64,000 nucleotides of DNA from Fidelibacterota bacterium (lineage in GTDB: Bacteria > Pseudomonadota > Alphaproteobacteria > Rhodospirillales > Rhodospirillaceae), in NCBI GenBank assembly GCA_947476275.1, contig CANJPQ010000020.1, positions 1-64,000 of the forward strand, given 5' to 3'. The notes beneath the pieces were generated by a model, which worked only from the letters and a program-made list of their open reading frames with translations, did no database searches and had not been told where the DNA came from. This document shows positions 25,738-34,690 of the stretch, in pieces (positions within the stretch are counted from its first letter, which is position 1; each line of letters begins with the position of its first letter). A program made the translations under genes and the position numbers.

Positions 25738-27042
25738 ATGAAGACGACGACTTCTCTGTCTGTTGCTGCCGTGGCGGTGGCTTTGACCATCGGCGGCGTG
25801 ATTTCCCCGACGCATATGGGCGTGGCTCCGGCGCAGGCCGCCGACGCCAAGAAGCAGATCAGCAATAAATTCGGGAAGCAGTTCCAGGAAGCGAAAGCCC
25901 TGATCGACCAGAAGAATTACAAGGCAGCTTTGCCGAAGCTCGACGAACTCAAGGCGCTCCCCGGTAAGTCCGCATACGAAAGCTTCGTGGTCGCAGAACT
26001 GCAGACTGCAGCCTACGTTGGCACCGCCGACTACGCCAACGCCGCCAAGGCGATGGAGGCCGCGATTGAGACCGGCGAGGCGCCCGCGGCATCTAAACAG
26101 GCCCGGGCGAAGAACATCGCCAACACCTACTTCGCTGCCAAAAACGTGGCCAAGTTCAATGAAGCCAGCGCCAAGTACCAGAAGGATTTCGGCCCGGACG
26201 TCGATCTCCAACTTCTCGCCGCGCAGGGCCTCTACCAGGAGCGCAAGTTCAAGGAAGCGGCGGAAGCCGCTCGCACCGTCATCAAGACCGCTGAATCCAA
26301 AGGTCAGCCTGCGCGGGAAGACTGGCTGAAGCTGGTCTACAGCGCAGAACACGAGGCGGGGAACGCCGCGGGTGAGAAGGTTGCGGTCGAGACACTGGTC
26401 GCGCGCTACCCGAAGCCGGAATACTGGAACGCGCTGCTGATCAATGCTCAGAAGACGATCAGGGGTCCCAAGGTCCAACTCGACATCTACCGCATTATGC
26501 TGGCCGCTGGCGTGATGCAGAAGACCGAGGAATACATGGACATGGCTCAGCTTTCGATCCAGGCCGGCGTGCCGGCCGAGGCAGAGAAGGTGATTCAGAA
26601 GGGCCAGGCAGCGAAGCTGCTGATGGAAGGGCCGCAGAAGGATCGCCACCTGCGCCTGCAGACGATGGCTGTCTCTCAGACCAAGGAAAAAGACACCGGC
26701 CTCGCGCAGCAGGAAGCCGACGCCAAGGCTGCGGCAACCGGCGATGCCGATGTGCAAGTGGGTGAAGTGTTCTGGTCGAAAGGCCAGACCGACAAGGCTG
26801 TCGAAGCGATCCAGCGCGGTCTGAAAAAGGGCGTGAAGGATAAGGACGACGGTTACTTGCGTCTCGGCGTCGTGTATCTGACCAGCGGCAAGCGCGGCGA
26901 AGCTGCAAACGCATTCAAGGCCATCACGCCGAATTCTGCGCCAGCCCAGATCGCACGCCTGTGGACACTCTTGGGGTCGAACGCCGTTGCTGCAGCGGCT
27001 CCGTCCTCTGCTGCACCCGCGAAGGCGTCAGCGAAAAAGTAG
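25738..27042 (+). CDS. Exported TPR-like repeat protein (first paralogue)
   Basis: A 434-residue protein with a signal peptide (about 1-36, ending AQAADA), so it is likely periplasmic. The mature part is helical and TPR-like: NKFGKQFQEAKALIDQKNYKAALPKLDELKAL, NAAKAMEAAIETG, QGLYQERKFKEAAEAA and, near the end, KAVEAIQRGLKKGVKDKDDGYLRLGVVYL. It ends in an Ala/Ser/Lys-rich tail. It is paralogous to the gene at 27231, sharing the same blocks in order. The start at 25738 has AGAGGGA upstream. Position directly behind tonB-exbB-exbD-exbD suggests a role in the same transport process; this is inference. Confidence 0.82.
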   Translation: MKTTTSLSVAAVAVALTIGGVISPTHMGVAPAQAADAKKQISNKFGKQFQEAKALIDQKNYKAALPKLDELKALPGKSAYESFVVAELQTAAYVGTADYANAAKAMEAAIETGEAPAASKQARAKNIANTYFAAKNVAKFNEASAKYQKDFGPDVDLQLLAAQGLYQERKFKEAAEAARTVIKTAESKGQPAREDWLKLVYSAEHEAGNAAGEKVAVETLVARYPKPEYWNALLINAQKTIRGPKVQLDIYRIMLAAGVMQKTEEYMDMAQLSIQAGVPAEAEKVIQKGQAAKLLMEGPQKDRHLRLQTMAVSQTKEKDTGLAQQEADAKAAATGDADVQVGEVFWSKGQTDKAVEAIQRGLKKGVKDKDDGYLRLGVVYLTSGKRGEAANAFKAITPNSAPAQIARLWTLLGSNAVAAAAPSSAAPAKASAKK

Positions 27043-27102
27043 CCTCGATTGTTCAGATGCCGCCGTCAGCGTGGCATCACGACGCCGTGAATGCGAACTG
27101 AA

Positions 27103-27130
27103 CCGGCCGCTGGGGTTGCCCGGCGGCCGG
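27103..27130 (+). promoter_or_regulatory. Hairpin between the two repeat-protein genes
   Basis: CCGGCCGC (27103-27110) pairs perfectly with GCGGCCGG (27123-27130) around 12 bases. No T-run follows. It lies in the 188 bp gap between the paralogous genes and could set different message levels for them or be part of a Rho-dependent stop. Confidence 0.4.
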
Positions 27131-27230
27131 CACAGACTCGCCGCGGATTTGCCACCGTCGCCTGCCACCTTTAGGTTATCGGCCGATTTCCGCCGCGACC
27201 AAGACTGAAGTGACCCCCCGGGAGGACTAC

Positions 27231-28493
27231 ATGAAAACCAAGCTCTCTTTCTCCACCGCCACGCTGGCAATCGGTCTCAGCCTGGGGCTCGTCTCCAGCA
27301 CTGCGCTGCTCGCGCCCAAGCCGGCGATTGCCGCCGACAAGGGCAAAGACGAAAAAGATAAGAAGGCCGTGCTGACGCCGAAATTCGGTAAGCCGCTGCA
27401 GGAAGCAGACGCACTGATGAAGGCGAAGGACTTCAACGGCGCGCTCGCGAAGCTCCAAGAAATCGACAAGATGACGGGGAAGAACCCTTACGAGACTTAC
27501 CTCGTGGACGAATTGCTTGGTCTCACCTACGTGAACCTGCAGAACTATTCGGACGCGGCGAAGCGCTTCGAGGCCACCGTCGGCGCAGGCTTCCTTGATG
27601 CGGCGCAGGCCTCCGGCCGCATCAAGGCCATCGCGCAAATCTACTATCAGTCCAAGGACTACCCGAAGTCGATCGAGTGGGTGAACAAGTACACCGCCCA
27701 GGATCCGGATCCCGAAGTGCAGGTTCTGGCCGGCAACGCTTATTACATCCAGAAAGACTTCAAGAACGCCGCGATGGAACTGCGCAAGACCATGAAGATG
27801 GCGGAGGCGAAGGGCGTCGCGCCGAAGAAGGAATGGCTCGAGTTGGTGATGAGCGCCGACTACGAAGCGAAAGACACCCCGGCGGTCCAGAAGGACCTGG
27901 AGATGATCGTCGCGAACTATCCGGAGCCGAAGTACTGGACCGACCTACTCAACCTCGTCGAGAAGACGCTGAAGGATAAGAGCCAGCGCACCAGCCTCGA
28001 CATCTATCGCCTGATGTTCGCCACCGGCGCGATGAGCGCCGAAGGCGAGTTCACCGAGATGGCCAACATCGCGATGCAGCAAGCGCTGCCGGGCGAAGCC
28101 AAGCGTGTGCTGACCCAGGCCGAGAGCAAAGGCCTGTTGTCGGGCGCCAACAAAGCGCTGATGACAAAGGCCAATGCCGCCGCGGCTGAGGACTTGAAGG
28201 GCCTGCCGGCGACGGAAGCTCAGGCGCGCGCCCAGAAGACCGGCGACGCCGACGTGAAGTTCGGTGAGGCCTATGCCAGCCATGGTCAATACGACAAGGC
28301 GGTCGAAGCCATCCAGCGCGGCATCGGCAAGGGCGTGAAGGACAAGGACGACGCCCAGTTCCGTCTCGGTCTCGCTTATCTCGGCGCGGGCAAGACGGCT
28401 GAAGCCAAGGCTGCGTTCGCTGCGATCTCGCCGGGCACGAATGCGGCGACCTTCGCCCACCTGTGGAGTATCCAGTCGGGCAACAAGGCCTAA
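27231..28493 (+). CDS. Exported TPR-like repeat protein (second paralogue)
   Basis: A 420-residue paralogue of the preceding gene. The signal peptide (about 1-34) ends PAIAADK, after which a Lys/Asp-rich stretch leads to TPKFGKPLQEADALMKAKDFNGALAKLQEIDKM. It shares the pattern KTGDADVKFGEAYASHGQYDKAVEAIQRGIGKGVKDKDD near the end, showing it arose by duplication. It lacks the Ala-rich tail of its sister. GGGAGGA lies seven bases before the ATG. A strong terminator follows, so it ends the TonB transcription unit. I know of no experimentally assigned function. Confidence 0.82.
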   Translation: MKTKLSFSTATLAIGLSLGLVSSTALLAPKPAIAADKGKDEKDKKAVLTPKFGKPLQEADALMKAKDFNGALAKLQEIDKMTGKNPYETYLVDELLGLTYVNLQNYSDAAKRFEATVGAGFLDAAQASGRIKAIAQIYYQSKDYPKSIEWVNKYTAQDPDPEVQVLAGNAYYIQKDFKNAAMELRKTMKMAEAKGVAPKKEWLELVMSADYEAKDTPAVQKDLEMIVANYPEPKYWTDLLNLVEKTLKDKSQRTSLDIYRLMFATGAMSAEGEFTEMANIAMQQALPGEAKRVLTQAESKGLLSGANKALMTKANAAAAEDLKGLPATEAQARAQKTGDADVKFGEAYASHGQYDKAVEAIQRGIGKGVKDKDDAQFRLGLAYLGAGKTAEAKAAFAAISPGTNAATFAHLWSIQSGNKA

Positions 28494-28520
28494 TCTGACG
28501 GCATTCACGTTAGACAAAAG

Positions 28521-28549
28521 CGCCGGGGCAGCAATGTCCCGGCGTTTTC
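28521..28549 (+). terminator. Rho-independent terminator ending the TonB cluster
   Basis: CGCCGGGGCA (28521-28530) pairs with TGTCCCGGCG (28535-28544, one G-T pair) around a GCAA tetraloop, followed by TTTT and preceded by AAAA. It starts 28 bases after the stop codon of the second repeat-protein gene. Confidence 0.88.
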
Positions 28550-28564
28550 ATTTGGGGCGCTGAG

Positions 28565-29053
28565 TCAGGTCTTGTGATCTGGCGAACGATAGTCCGCCCA
28601 ATACTGAATCTTTCCGTTGCGTACGAGGAACACGCCGGTCACGGCGAAGTGGTTATCGGGCTTGCCGCTGTCCGGCGGCCGGATGAAGTGATCGATGCGG
28701 TCGTTCATGACAATGTCGCCAAGCGCGGCGCTGCGAAAGATTTCCCAGTCGATCTTCTGCATGCCCGACATGAAAGGTCCCATGCGCTCGCGCAACTGCG
28801 CCGCGCCGTTGACCACCATGCCGCCTTCGCTGACGTGATATTCCAGAGTCTCGGCCACGAACGGGATCAACTTCTCCACGTCGCGCCCGCTCCACGCCTG
28901 ACAGAACGCGCTCACGAGTTTGATATTCGCGGCCTCACGGGCCGTGGCGGCATTGTCGGGTGTCGCTGCAGCTGCCGCGAACGGCAGCATGCCGCCCAGC
29001 GCCAAGCCGGCACCGATTACCTGACGTCGCCCGGGGACGTTGCCTAACAGCAT
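28565..29053 (-). CDS. Exported SnoaL/limonene-epoxide-hydrolase-like protein
   Basis: A 162-residue protein of the NTF2-like fold. The N-terminus GRRQVIGAGLALGGMLPFAAAAA looks like a Tat signal. The mature domain begins NIKLVSAFCQAWSGRDVEKLIPFVAETLEYHVSEGG and ends GVFLVRNGKIQYWADY, the pattern of SnoaL-type cyclases and limonene epoxide hydrolases. The substrate is unknown and it may be only a binding protein. The start at 29053 follows GGAGGTGAGG; a longer frame upstream is not supported. It diverges from msrP by about 100 bp. Confidence 0.75.
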   Translation of the reverse strand: MLLGNVPGRRQVIGAGLALGGMLPFAAAAATPDNAATAREAANIKLVSAFCQAWSGRDVEKLIPFVAETLEYHVSEGGMVVNGAAQLRERMGPFMSGMQKIDWEIFRSAALGDIVMNDRIDHFIRPPDSGKPDNHFAVTGVFLVRNGKIQYWADYRSPDHKT

Positions 29054-29153
29054 CCTCACCTCCGTTGATTGATCGGAACATGCTAGGCTTTCGTACCTTT
29101 GAAACAAGGACGACTGCGGGCCAATGCCCGGCAGTCGGATGGGAGAAAGGCTA

Positions 29154-30125
29154 ATGCTGATCCGCATCGCCAAAGCGTCCGATCCGGCCAGTTCGGAGAT
29201 CACGCCACGGTCGGTTTATCTCGATCGCCGCACCTTCATGGCCGGCACCGCCGGCTTTGCGACGTTGACCCTCGGCGGCTGCAAGCCGAAGGCGGCGACG
29301 TCCAGCGGACCGGGTACGAACGCGAAATTGGCGGACGTAAAAGAGGGCTATCGCAAGCTTGGCTCGGCTGACACGCTGACGACCTACGATGCGGTTACCA
29401 GCTACAATAACTTCTACGAGTTCGGCACCGACAAGGAGGACCCGGCGAAGGAGGCGCACCGCCTGAAGCCGCGGCCCTGGACGGTGAAAGTCGACGGCTT
29501 GTGCAACAAGCCCGGCACGATCGACTTCGACGACCTCATCAAACCCCACGCGCTCGAGGAGCGCATCTTCCGCCTGCGCTGTGTCGAGGGCTGGTCGATG
29601 GTGATCCCCTGGGTCGGATTCTCTCTTGGCGACTTGCTGAAGGGTTTCGAGCCTCAGGGCAGCGCAAAGTTCGTGCAGTTCGAAACGCTGGTGCGTCCGG
29701 CGGAGATGATCGGTCAGAAGGACGCGTTCAGCCTGAAGTGGCCGTACGTCGAAGGGTTGCGGATGGACGAGGCGATGAACCCGCTCGCCACCGTCGCGGT
29801 CGGTCTCTACGGCGAGGTCCTGCCCAACCAGAACGGCGCGCCAATCCGCGTCGTGCTGCCGTGGAAGTATGGATTCAAGTCGGCGAAGTCGATCGTGCGC
29901 ATCTCATTCGTTGAGAAGCAGCCGGAGAACACCTGGAAGGTGATGCAGAGCAGAGAATACGGGTTCTATTCAAACGTGAACCCGAGCGTGGACCATCCAC
30001 GCTGGAGCCAGAAAACAGAACGTCGCATCGGCGATTTCCGCCGACGCGACACTCTGATGTTCAACGGCTATGAGGAGGAGGTTGCCTCGCTCTATGCCGG
30101 TATGGATCTCAAGAAGAATTTCTAG
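29154..30125 (+). CDS. msrP: Protein-methionine-sulfoxide reductase catalytic subunit MsrP
   Basis: A 323-residue periplasmic molybdopterin enzyme that repairs oxidised methionines in envelope proteins. The Tat signal contains [12 protein letters not shown], the cysteine ligand to molybdenum is in [14 protein letters not shown], and [25 protein letters not shown] and the [11 protein letters not shown] ending are typical. The start [17 protein letters not shown] at 29154 matches the family; an ATG 30 bases upstream is not needed. Its haem partner MsrQ is encoded about 3.6 kb downstream on the same strand, with three minus-strand genes between them. Confidence 0.95.
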   Translation: MLIRIAKASDPASSEITPRSVYLDRRTFMAGTAGFATLTLGGCKPKAATSSGPGTNAKLADVKEGYRKLGSADTLTTYDAVTSYNNFYEFGTDKEDPAKEAHRLKPRPWTVKVDGLCNKPGTIDFDDLIKPHALEERIFRLRCVEGWSMVIPWVGFSLGDLLKGFEPQGSAKFVQFETLVRPAEMIGQKDAFSLKWPYVEGLRMDEAMNPLATVAVGLYGEVLPNQNGAPIRVVLPWKYGFKSAKSIVRISFVEKQPENTWKVMQSREYGFYSNVNPSVDHPRWSQKTERRIGDFRRRDTLMFNGYEEEVASLYAGMDLKKNF

Positions 30126-30128
30126 CCG

Positions 30129-31112
30129 CTAGACTCCGAACACGGACCCATCCGGCTTCTGTTTGCCGGCCGCCTTGCGCTGCTCGATGACCTTCTTTGA
30201 GTAGGTCCAGGTGTTCTCGTTCTCGCGCTGCTCTTTCCACTCCTTCGGCGCTTCCAGATATTGCGGATAGTGCTTCTCGGTGTAGGCCAGGATCTTGGCT
30301 GGGATCTGCGACTTGCCCTGTTTGAATTTGAACGACTGGGAATGATAGATCATCACGCCCGGCAGATCGCCCATCTCCATGAACGGCAGCCACATGCCGA
30401 CCCGCGCCCAGGCGGTGTGGTTCTCAGCCGAAGTCACTTTCGGATCGCTAAGTTCTTTCAGGCTGCCGGAGATCGCCCACATCTCACCTGACTGATACAG
30501 GTCCTGCTGGGACTGCAGCGGATATTCCGCGCGGGTGAGCGGGTTCTTTTCCGTCGAGCGCAACACGTCCAACTGGAAGACGACACGATCGCCGACCACT
30601 TCGTGCGGGAACGGCGGATCGAGCAATCCACCCTTCAACTTGTAGAGACGGTTCACGGGATCGTTGACGATATGGAGGACCTCGACCCGCTTGTTGGTGA
30701 TCGGGTTCGTCCAGGTATCCAGAATCTCGCCGGTCTTCGGGTCGCAGTAGTACAAGACTTCTTTGTGCAGGAAGCGATAGGTGCCCTCGCCCATGGACTG
30801 GATACGGCTCGCGCCGATGCCGTAGGTCTTGAACACCTTAGGATTGCCCTTGCCGGCAACCCACGCCCACGCCTCGCCACCGAATCCGCTGATGACGTCC
30901 TTCTCCGCAAGATCGCCCTGCAACTTCAGGAGTGCTTTGAGGTTCGTTTCCGGATCCGTCAGGTCGTACTTGCCTTTCGCCGGCGCCGCAGCGGCGGCGC
31001 TCCGCGCGCCCAGGGCCGCGGCAGCGGCAACGCCTGTGCCAAGGGCGGTCCGCCGGCTCAGGCGATCCGTGCTCGGCAGCATAAAGTCCGACATCAGCGG
31101 TGGTCTTGTCAT
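30129..31112 (-). CDS. DUF1838 family exported protein
   Basis: A 327-residue protein that I recognise as DUF1838. A Tat-type signal (LSRRTALGTGVAAAAALGARSAAAA) indicates export in folded form. The mature part has conserved blocks KTYGIGASRIQSMGEGTYRFLHKEVLYYCDP, EILDTWTNPITNKRVEVLHIVNDPV and NHTAWARVGMWLPFMEMGDLPGVMIYHSQSFKFK. The function is unknown. The start at 31112 follows GGGGAG. The stop lies only 3 bp from the end of msrP on the other strand. Two MFS transporter genes lie upstream on the same strand. Confidence 0.82.
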   Translation of the reverse strand: MTRPPLMSDFMLPSTDRLSRRTALGTGVAAAAALGARSAAAAAPAKGKYDLTDPETNLKALLKLQGDLAEKDVISGFGGEAWAWVAGKGNPKVFKTYGIGASRIQSMGEGTYRFLHKEVLYYCDPKTGEILDTWTNPITNKRVEVLHIVNDPVNRLYKLKGGLLDPPFPHEVVGDRVVFQLDVLRSTEKNPLTRAEYPLQSQQDLYQSGEMWAISGSLKELSDPKVTSAENHTAWARVGMWLPFMEMGDLPGVMIYHSQSFKFKQGKSQIPAKILAYTEKHYPQYLEAPKEWKEQRENENTWTYSKKVIEQRKAAGKQKPDGSVFGV

Positions 31113-31204
31113 GGAAAGGCTCCCCAAGAAATGCGCTCGGAGTCTTCCACAGGCCCCTCCGCGCGGGGAGGGGGGTGGGCGGCGGAACCGCCGGTCGCGT
31201 CCGC

Positions 31205-32356
31205 CTAGCGGCGGGCTGGCCCCGGTACGCTCGCTGAGCCGATGAAGCAGAGCATGGCCAGGGCGACGGAGGCGCCGCCGACCCAGCCCAGGGCATCGAT
31301 GCCGATGTGGGTGACCACGAGGCCGCCCACAGCGCCGCCGACGGCGGTGCCGATATAGAGGGCCGAGGCGTTCACCGCCAAAACGATCCCCAGCGCTTCC
31401 GGGGCCAAGGTGACGAGCCGTGACTGCTGGGGCGCGTTGTAAGCGAAACCCGCTGCACTCCAAAGTGTCAGGGCGGCGACGACGCCGATCAGCGAGCCGG
31501 AGGCCGCCGACATGCCGGCGATCGAAAGACCCAGCACGATGAGAACCACGAACAGCGTGCGCACCACCCCAAAGCGATCCGCGCACCAGCCGCCGATCAA
31601 GCCGCCCGGGATGCTGGCGGCGCCGTAGGCCCACAGCAGCGCGGAGATTCCGGTCGCACCCAGTTGCAGGGATGTTGCCGCCCACGGGCCGATGTAGGTG
31701 TAGGGAATGAACTGTCCGGCGAACTGGAACAGCGTCACCCCCAACGCCAAAGCCACGCGCGCGTCGTGCAACAACGCCGCCCAGGACTTGAGACTTACGC
31801 GCTGTCCCTCGAGGGCGCGTGGGATACGGCCGGCGAGGCCGAACGCGACGATGATGGCGAGCACGCCGATGACGGCGAACGTCGCGCGCCAGCCGAGCGA
31901 ATAGGCAATCAACGTGCCGACGGGGATGCCGATCACCTGCGCCAACGCCAAGCCGAAGAACACAATCCCCAGGGCCTTACCGCGAGCATCCGGCGCGCTG
32001 GTCATCACGGCGACGGTGGAGGCACAGGGCGTGAACACGGCCGCGCCGCATGCGGCCAGCACGCGCGCGGCGAACAACAGCCAGACATTCGTCGCCGCTG
32101 CCGACAGCAGGGTGCCGACGGCAAAGACGGCGAGTCCGCTCAGCAGCAGTTCGCGACGGCGAATGTGGCTGGTGAGGGAGACCAGCAACGGCGAACCGAT
32201 GGCATAGCTCACCGCATAGACCGTCATAAGTTGGCCCGCGGTCGCTACGGAGATGTTGAGATCGCTCGCCAGCGGCCCCAACAGGCCCGGCACGACGAAT
32301 GCGCCTGTACCGATGGTGAAGTTGCCGACAGCCAGCGCCCTTAGCGTCGCCCGCAT
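31205..32356 (-). CDS. MFS transporter, AraJ/efflux-permease type
   Basis: A 383-residue major facilitator with twelve predicted helices and the DHA1-type motif between helices 2 and 3 in weakened form (TSHIRRRELLLSG). ARVLAACGAAVFTPCASTVAVM and GKALGIVFFGLALAQVIGIPVGT resemble sugar-efflux and drug-efflux permeases. The substrate is unknown. Its ATG directly follows the stop of the MFS gene at 32357 with no spacing, so both are made from one message. Confidence 0.85.
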   Translation of the reverse strand: MRATLRALAVGNFTIGTGAFVVPGLLGPLASDLNISVATAGQLMTVYAVSYAIGSPLLVSLTSHIRRRELLLSGLAVFAVGTLLSAAATNVWLLFAARVLAACGAAVFTPCASTVAVMTSAPDARGKALGIVFFGLALAQVIGIPVGTLIAYSLGWRATFAVIGVLAIIVAFGLAGRIPRALEGQRVSLKSWAALLHDARVALALGVTLFQFAGQFIPYTYIGPWAATSLQLGATGISALLWAYGAASIPGGLIGGWCADRFGVVRTLFVVLIVLGLSIAGMSAASGSLIGVVAALTLWSAAGFAYNAPQQSRLVTLAPEALGIVLAVNASALYIGTAVGGAVGGLVVTHIGIDALGWVGGASVALAMLCFIGSASVPGPARR

Positions 32357-33685
32357 CTAGGTCGCCCTGGCGGGTTCCCCCAAAGCGGCGGCGCCCGGCG
32401 CCCACTTGCGCACCAAGATCGCCGCGAGCATCACGAACCCATTCAGCACCCCCACCATAACGAACGGTGCTTTCGGGCTGAAGGCATCGAACAGGTAGCC
32501 GCCCACGCCCGAAACGAAAGCGATCCCGAGGGCGCCGGCGATGTTGAAACCGCCGATGATCGTGCCGCGCTCGTTCACGGGCGCTTCCTGTCCCAACAGC
32601 GACATGGAGCCGAAGAACGCGCTGATCTGTCCAATGCCCAACAGCGCAATCAGCGGCTTGTCCGCCGAGGCCAGCGGATCGGTGACGAACCCCATGCCGA
32701 GGAACCCGGCGCTGGCGATCGCCAGGCACGCGGCAAGCATCGTGACACGGTTGAACCGGTCGAGCAGGAACATGATAACGAGAGTCCACAGCAACGCCGC
32801 GCTGGTTGCCGTCACGAAAATGAGCGTGCCGGCGCGGCTGGCGGTGGGCAGGTCCAGGCCGTTTTCCAGGCCTGCGTTCTTGCCCCAGAGAACAAGGAAC
32901 GAGCCGAGGATCACCAGATCGCCGCGTGCGACAAAGGCCGCAGCGAATGCAAGGGCGATGCGCGGATTGCGCATGTGACGCAGGGCCGTCTTGCCGATCT
33001 TGATGAGGTTGTGTTCTTCCGACGCGCCCGCAGGTGTGCCGCCCTTCAGTCCGAAGAAGATCACCACCGCCGACAGGAAGCAGAGCGATGCGACGAACCA
33101 GTGGGTGTAGGTCCCGGCGACCACATCGTCGTAACCCATCGCCTGCAGGCGTCGTGGCAATCCGCCGAGCATGAAATTCAGCAGCGCAACGCCGAGACCG
33201 TTGAAGAAGCCACTGATGGCGACCGCCCAGCCGCGGGTTCGTTCCTGTGGATAGTCGGTGACGACGGTCCCGAGCGCGCCGGTGCACACGGCGGTGCCGG
33301 TTGCGTAGATTATGCGCGCCAACACCAACATCGATACCGAGGTGACGAGCGGGTGGAGCGCATATCCGATCCCCATGAGGGCGAATCCCGCCGCGAACAG
33401 GTTCTTGCGACCATAGCGATCCGCCAGCATGCCGACAGGGCCGAACAGCGCGATGGATACGATCTCGGTCCACAGCACCAACTGACCCGTGACAACACCC
33501 TGGTTCTCCGCGGGGATATGCAGCATCGCGGTCATCACGTAGGGCGTGCCGCTGCCGACGTACGTCAACAGGCCGATGGTGAAGAAAGCCGCATAAAGCA
33601 AGGTGGCGAAATTCCACGCGCTCACGCCACGCACCAGCCAGATCGGCCCAAAGCGCGCGCAACTCTTATCTATCGCAGCGGTCAT
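32357..33685 (-). CDS. MFS transporter
   Basis: A 442-residue major facilitator with twelve predicted helices. The loop between helices 2 and 3 reads GPVGMLADRYGRKNLFAAGFALMG, a full MFS signature, and a cytoplasmic loop with basic residues divides the two halves. The start at 33685 (MTAAIDKS) follows AGGGGGACC; the frame extends 30 bases further. It heads a minus-strand unit with the second MFS gene and the DUF1838 gene. Two unrelated MFS proteins encoded back to back are unusual; they share little sequence. Confidence 0.85.
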   Translation of the reverse strand: MTAAIDKSCARFGPIWLVRGVSAWNFATLLYAAFFTIGLLTYVGSGTPYVMTAMLHIPAENQGVVTGQLVLWTEIVSIALFGPVGMLADRYGRKNLFAAGFALMGIGYALHPLVTSVSMLVLARIIYATGTAVCTGALGTVVTDYPQERTRGWAVAISGFFNGLGVALLNFMLGGLPRRLQAMGYDDVVAGTYTHWFVASLCFLSAVVIFFGLKGGTPAGASEEHNLIKIGKTALRHMRNPRIALAFAAAFVARGDLVILGSFLVLWGKNAGLENGLDLPTASRAGTLIFVTATSAALLWTLVIMFLLDRFNRVTMLAACLAIASAGFLGMGFVTDPLASADKPLIALLGIGQISAFFGSMSLLGQEAPVNERGTIIGGFNIAGALGIAFVSGVGGYLFDAFSPKAPFVMVGVLNGFVMLAAILVRKWAPGAAALGEPARAT

Positions 33686-33759
33686 AAGGTCCCCCTGGCC
33701 CCGGTGATTCGTCACTATAAGATGAGCGAGAGTCCGCCGTCATCCTGTGAAGTCCGATC

Positions 33760-34365
33760 ATGACCGAAGTCGCGCACACGCCGCCAAAGCTCACGTTTCA
33801 GCGAGCGCTGAAACCGGTGGTGTTCGTCTTATGCTTGGGCCCGATCCTGTGGCTGGGCTATCGCGGGATTGTCGGACATCTGGGGGCCAATCCGATCGAG
33901 ACGGTGATCCGCTATCTCGGCGATTGGGCGCTGCGGTTCCTGCTGATCGCGCTTGCGGTAACGCCGGTCCGCATTCTGTCAGGCTACACGCCAATCGGGC
34001 GCTTGCGTCGGATGCTCGGCTTATTTGCCTTCACCTACGTCGTGTTGCACATGTTGGCCTACATCGGCCTTGATCGCTTGTTTGACTGGAACGAGCTGTG
34101 GAAGGACGTCGTCAAGCGCGTCTACATCACCGTCGGCATGGCGGCTTTCGCGATGCTGCTGCCGCTCGCGATCACGTCAACCGATGCGATGGTGCGGCGC
34201 ATGGGCGGTCGCGCATGGCGGCGTCTGCACACGCTTGCTTATCCCGCAGGCATTGCCGCGGTAATCCACTACGCTTTGATGATTAAAGCGGGCTTTCTAC
34301 AGCCTATAATTTACGCGGCTATTCTAGGCCTGCTGCTGGCAGCCCGAGTCTTCAAGAAAGCTTAA
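33760..34365 (+). CDS. msrQ: Protein-methionine-sulfoxide reductase haem-binding subunit MsrQ
   Basis: A 201-residue inner membrane b-type haem protein that passes quinone electrons to MsrP. Six membrane helices are visible. Candidate haem histidines are in FTYVVLHMLAYIGLD, RRLHTLAYPAG and AAVIHYALMIK, and the VTPVRILSGYTPIGRLRRMLGLFAF block is diagnostic. It is on the same strand as msrP but separated from it by the DUF1838 gene and two MFS genes on the other strand, so it needs its own promoter in the 75 bp divergent gap with the MFS gene. Confidence 0.93.
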   Translation: MTEVAHTPPKLTFQRALKPVVFVLCLGPILWLGYRGIVGHLGANPIETVIRYLGDWALRFLLIALAVTPVRILSGYTPIGRLRRMLGLFAFTYVVLHMLAYIGLDRLFDWNELWKDVVKRVYITVGMAAFAMLLPLAITSTDAMVRRMGGRAWRRLHTLAYPAGIAAVIHYALMIKAGFLQPIIYAAILGLLLAARVFKKA

Positions 34366-34504
34366 AAGCAGCGCCTTGAACCACGTCTCGAACGGCAAGG
34401 GACCGCGACCGCGGCACATGCTGACTTTGCTGTGAGCTGTGAAACTCGCCCATACCTGGACGTGTGGATGCGTCACCCATATCCGGTCGCACCGTCCATG
34501 CGGC

Positions 34505-34690
34505 TTAGCCCTGCAGGGACGCGCCGGCATGACCTCGGGCTTTCAGGTGATCAACCACCCGCAGCCACTGGGCGCCCGCGGTCCAGGAGGCCCCTTTGAG
34601 ATGCTCCCGCGCCGTGCGCTGGGCCATGTCCAGAGCGGACTCGCCGTGCCGTTGGCGCAGTTCCTCAGCGACGTGAAGGGTATCGAACAT
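34505..34690 (-). CDS. Small conserved-looking protein
   Basis: A 61-residue protein. LHVAEELRQRHGESALDMAQRTAREHL followed by AGAQWLRVVDHLKARG matches the pattern of small alphaproteobacterial proteins in which two or three helices carry an A-x-x-L-x-x-x-x-G start and a W-x-R-V-x-x-A-like end (DUF6961-like). AGGAGG lies upstream of the ATG at a workable distance, supporting a real gene. The flanking 34366-34504 and 34691-34882 segments hold nothing else that I can support. Confidence 0.5.
   Translation of the reverse strand: MFDTLHVAEELRQRHGESALDMAQRTAREHLKGASWTAGAQWLRVVDHLKARGHAGASLQG

Noticed and set aside
31977-33662. A 561-codon open frame on the minus strand
   Set aside because: It overlaps the MFS transporter genes in another frame and has an Arg-rich composition typical of high-GC shadow frames.
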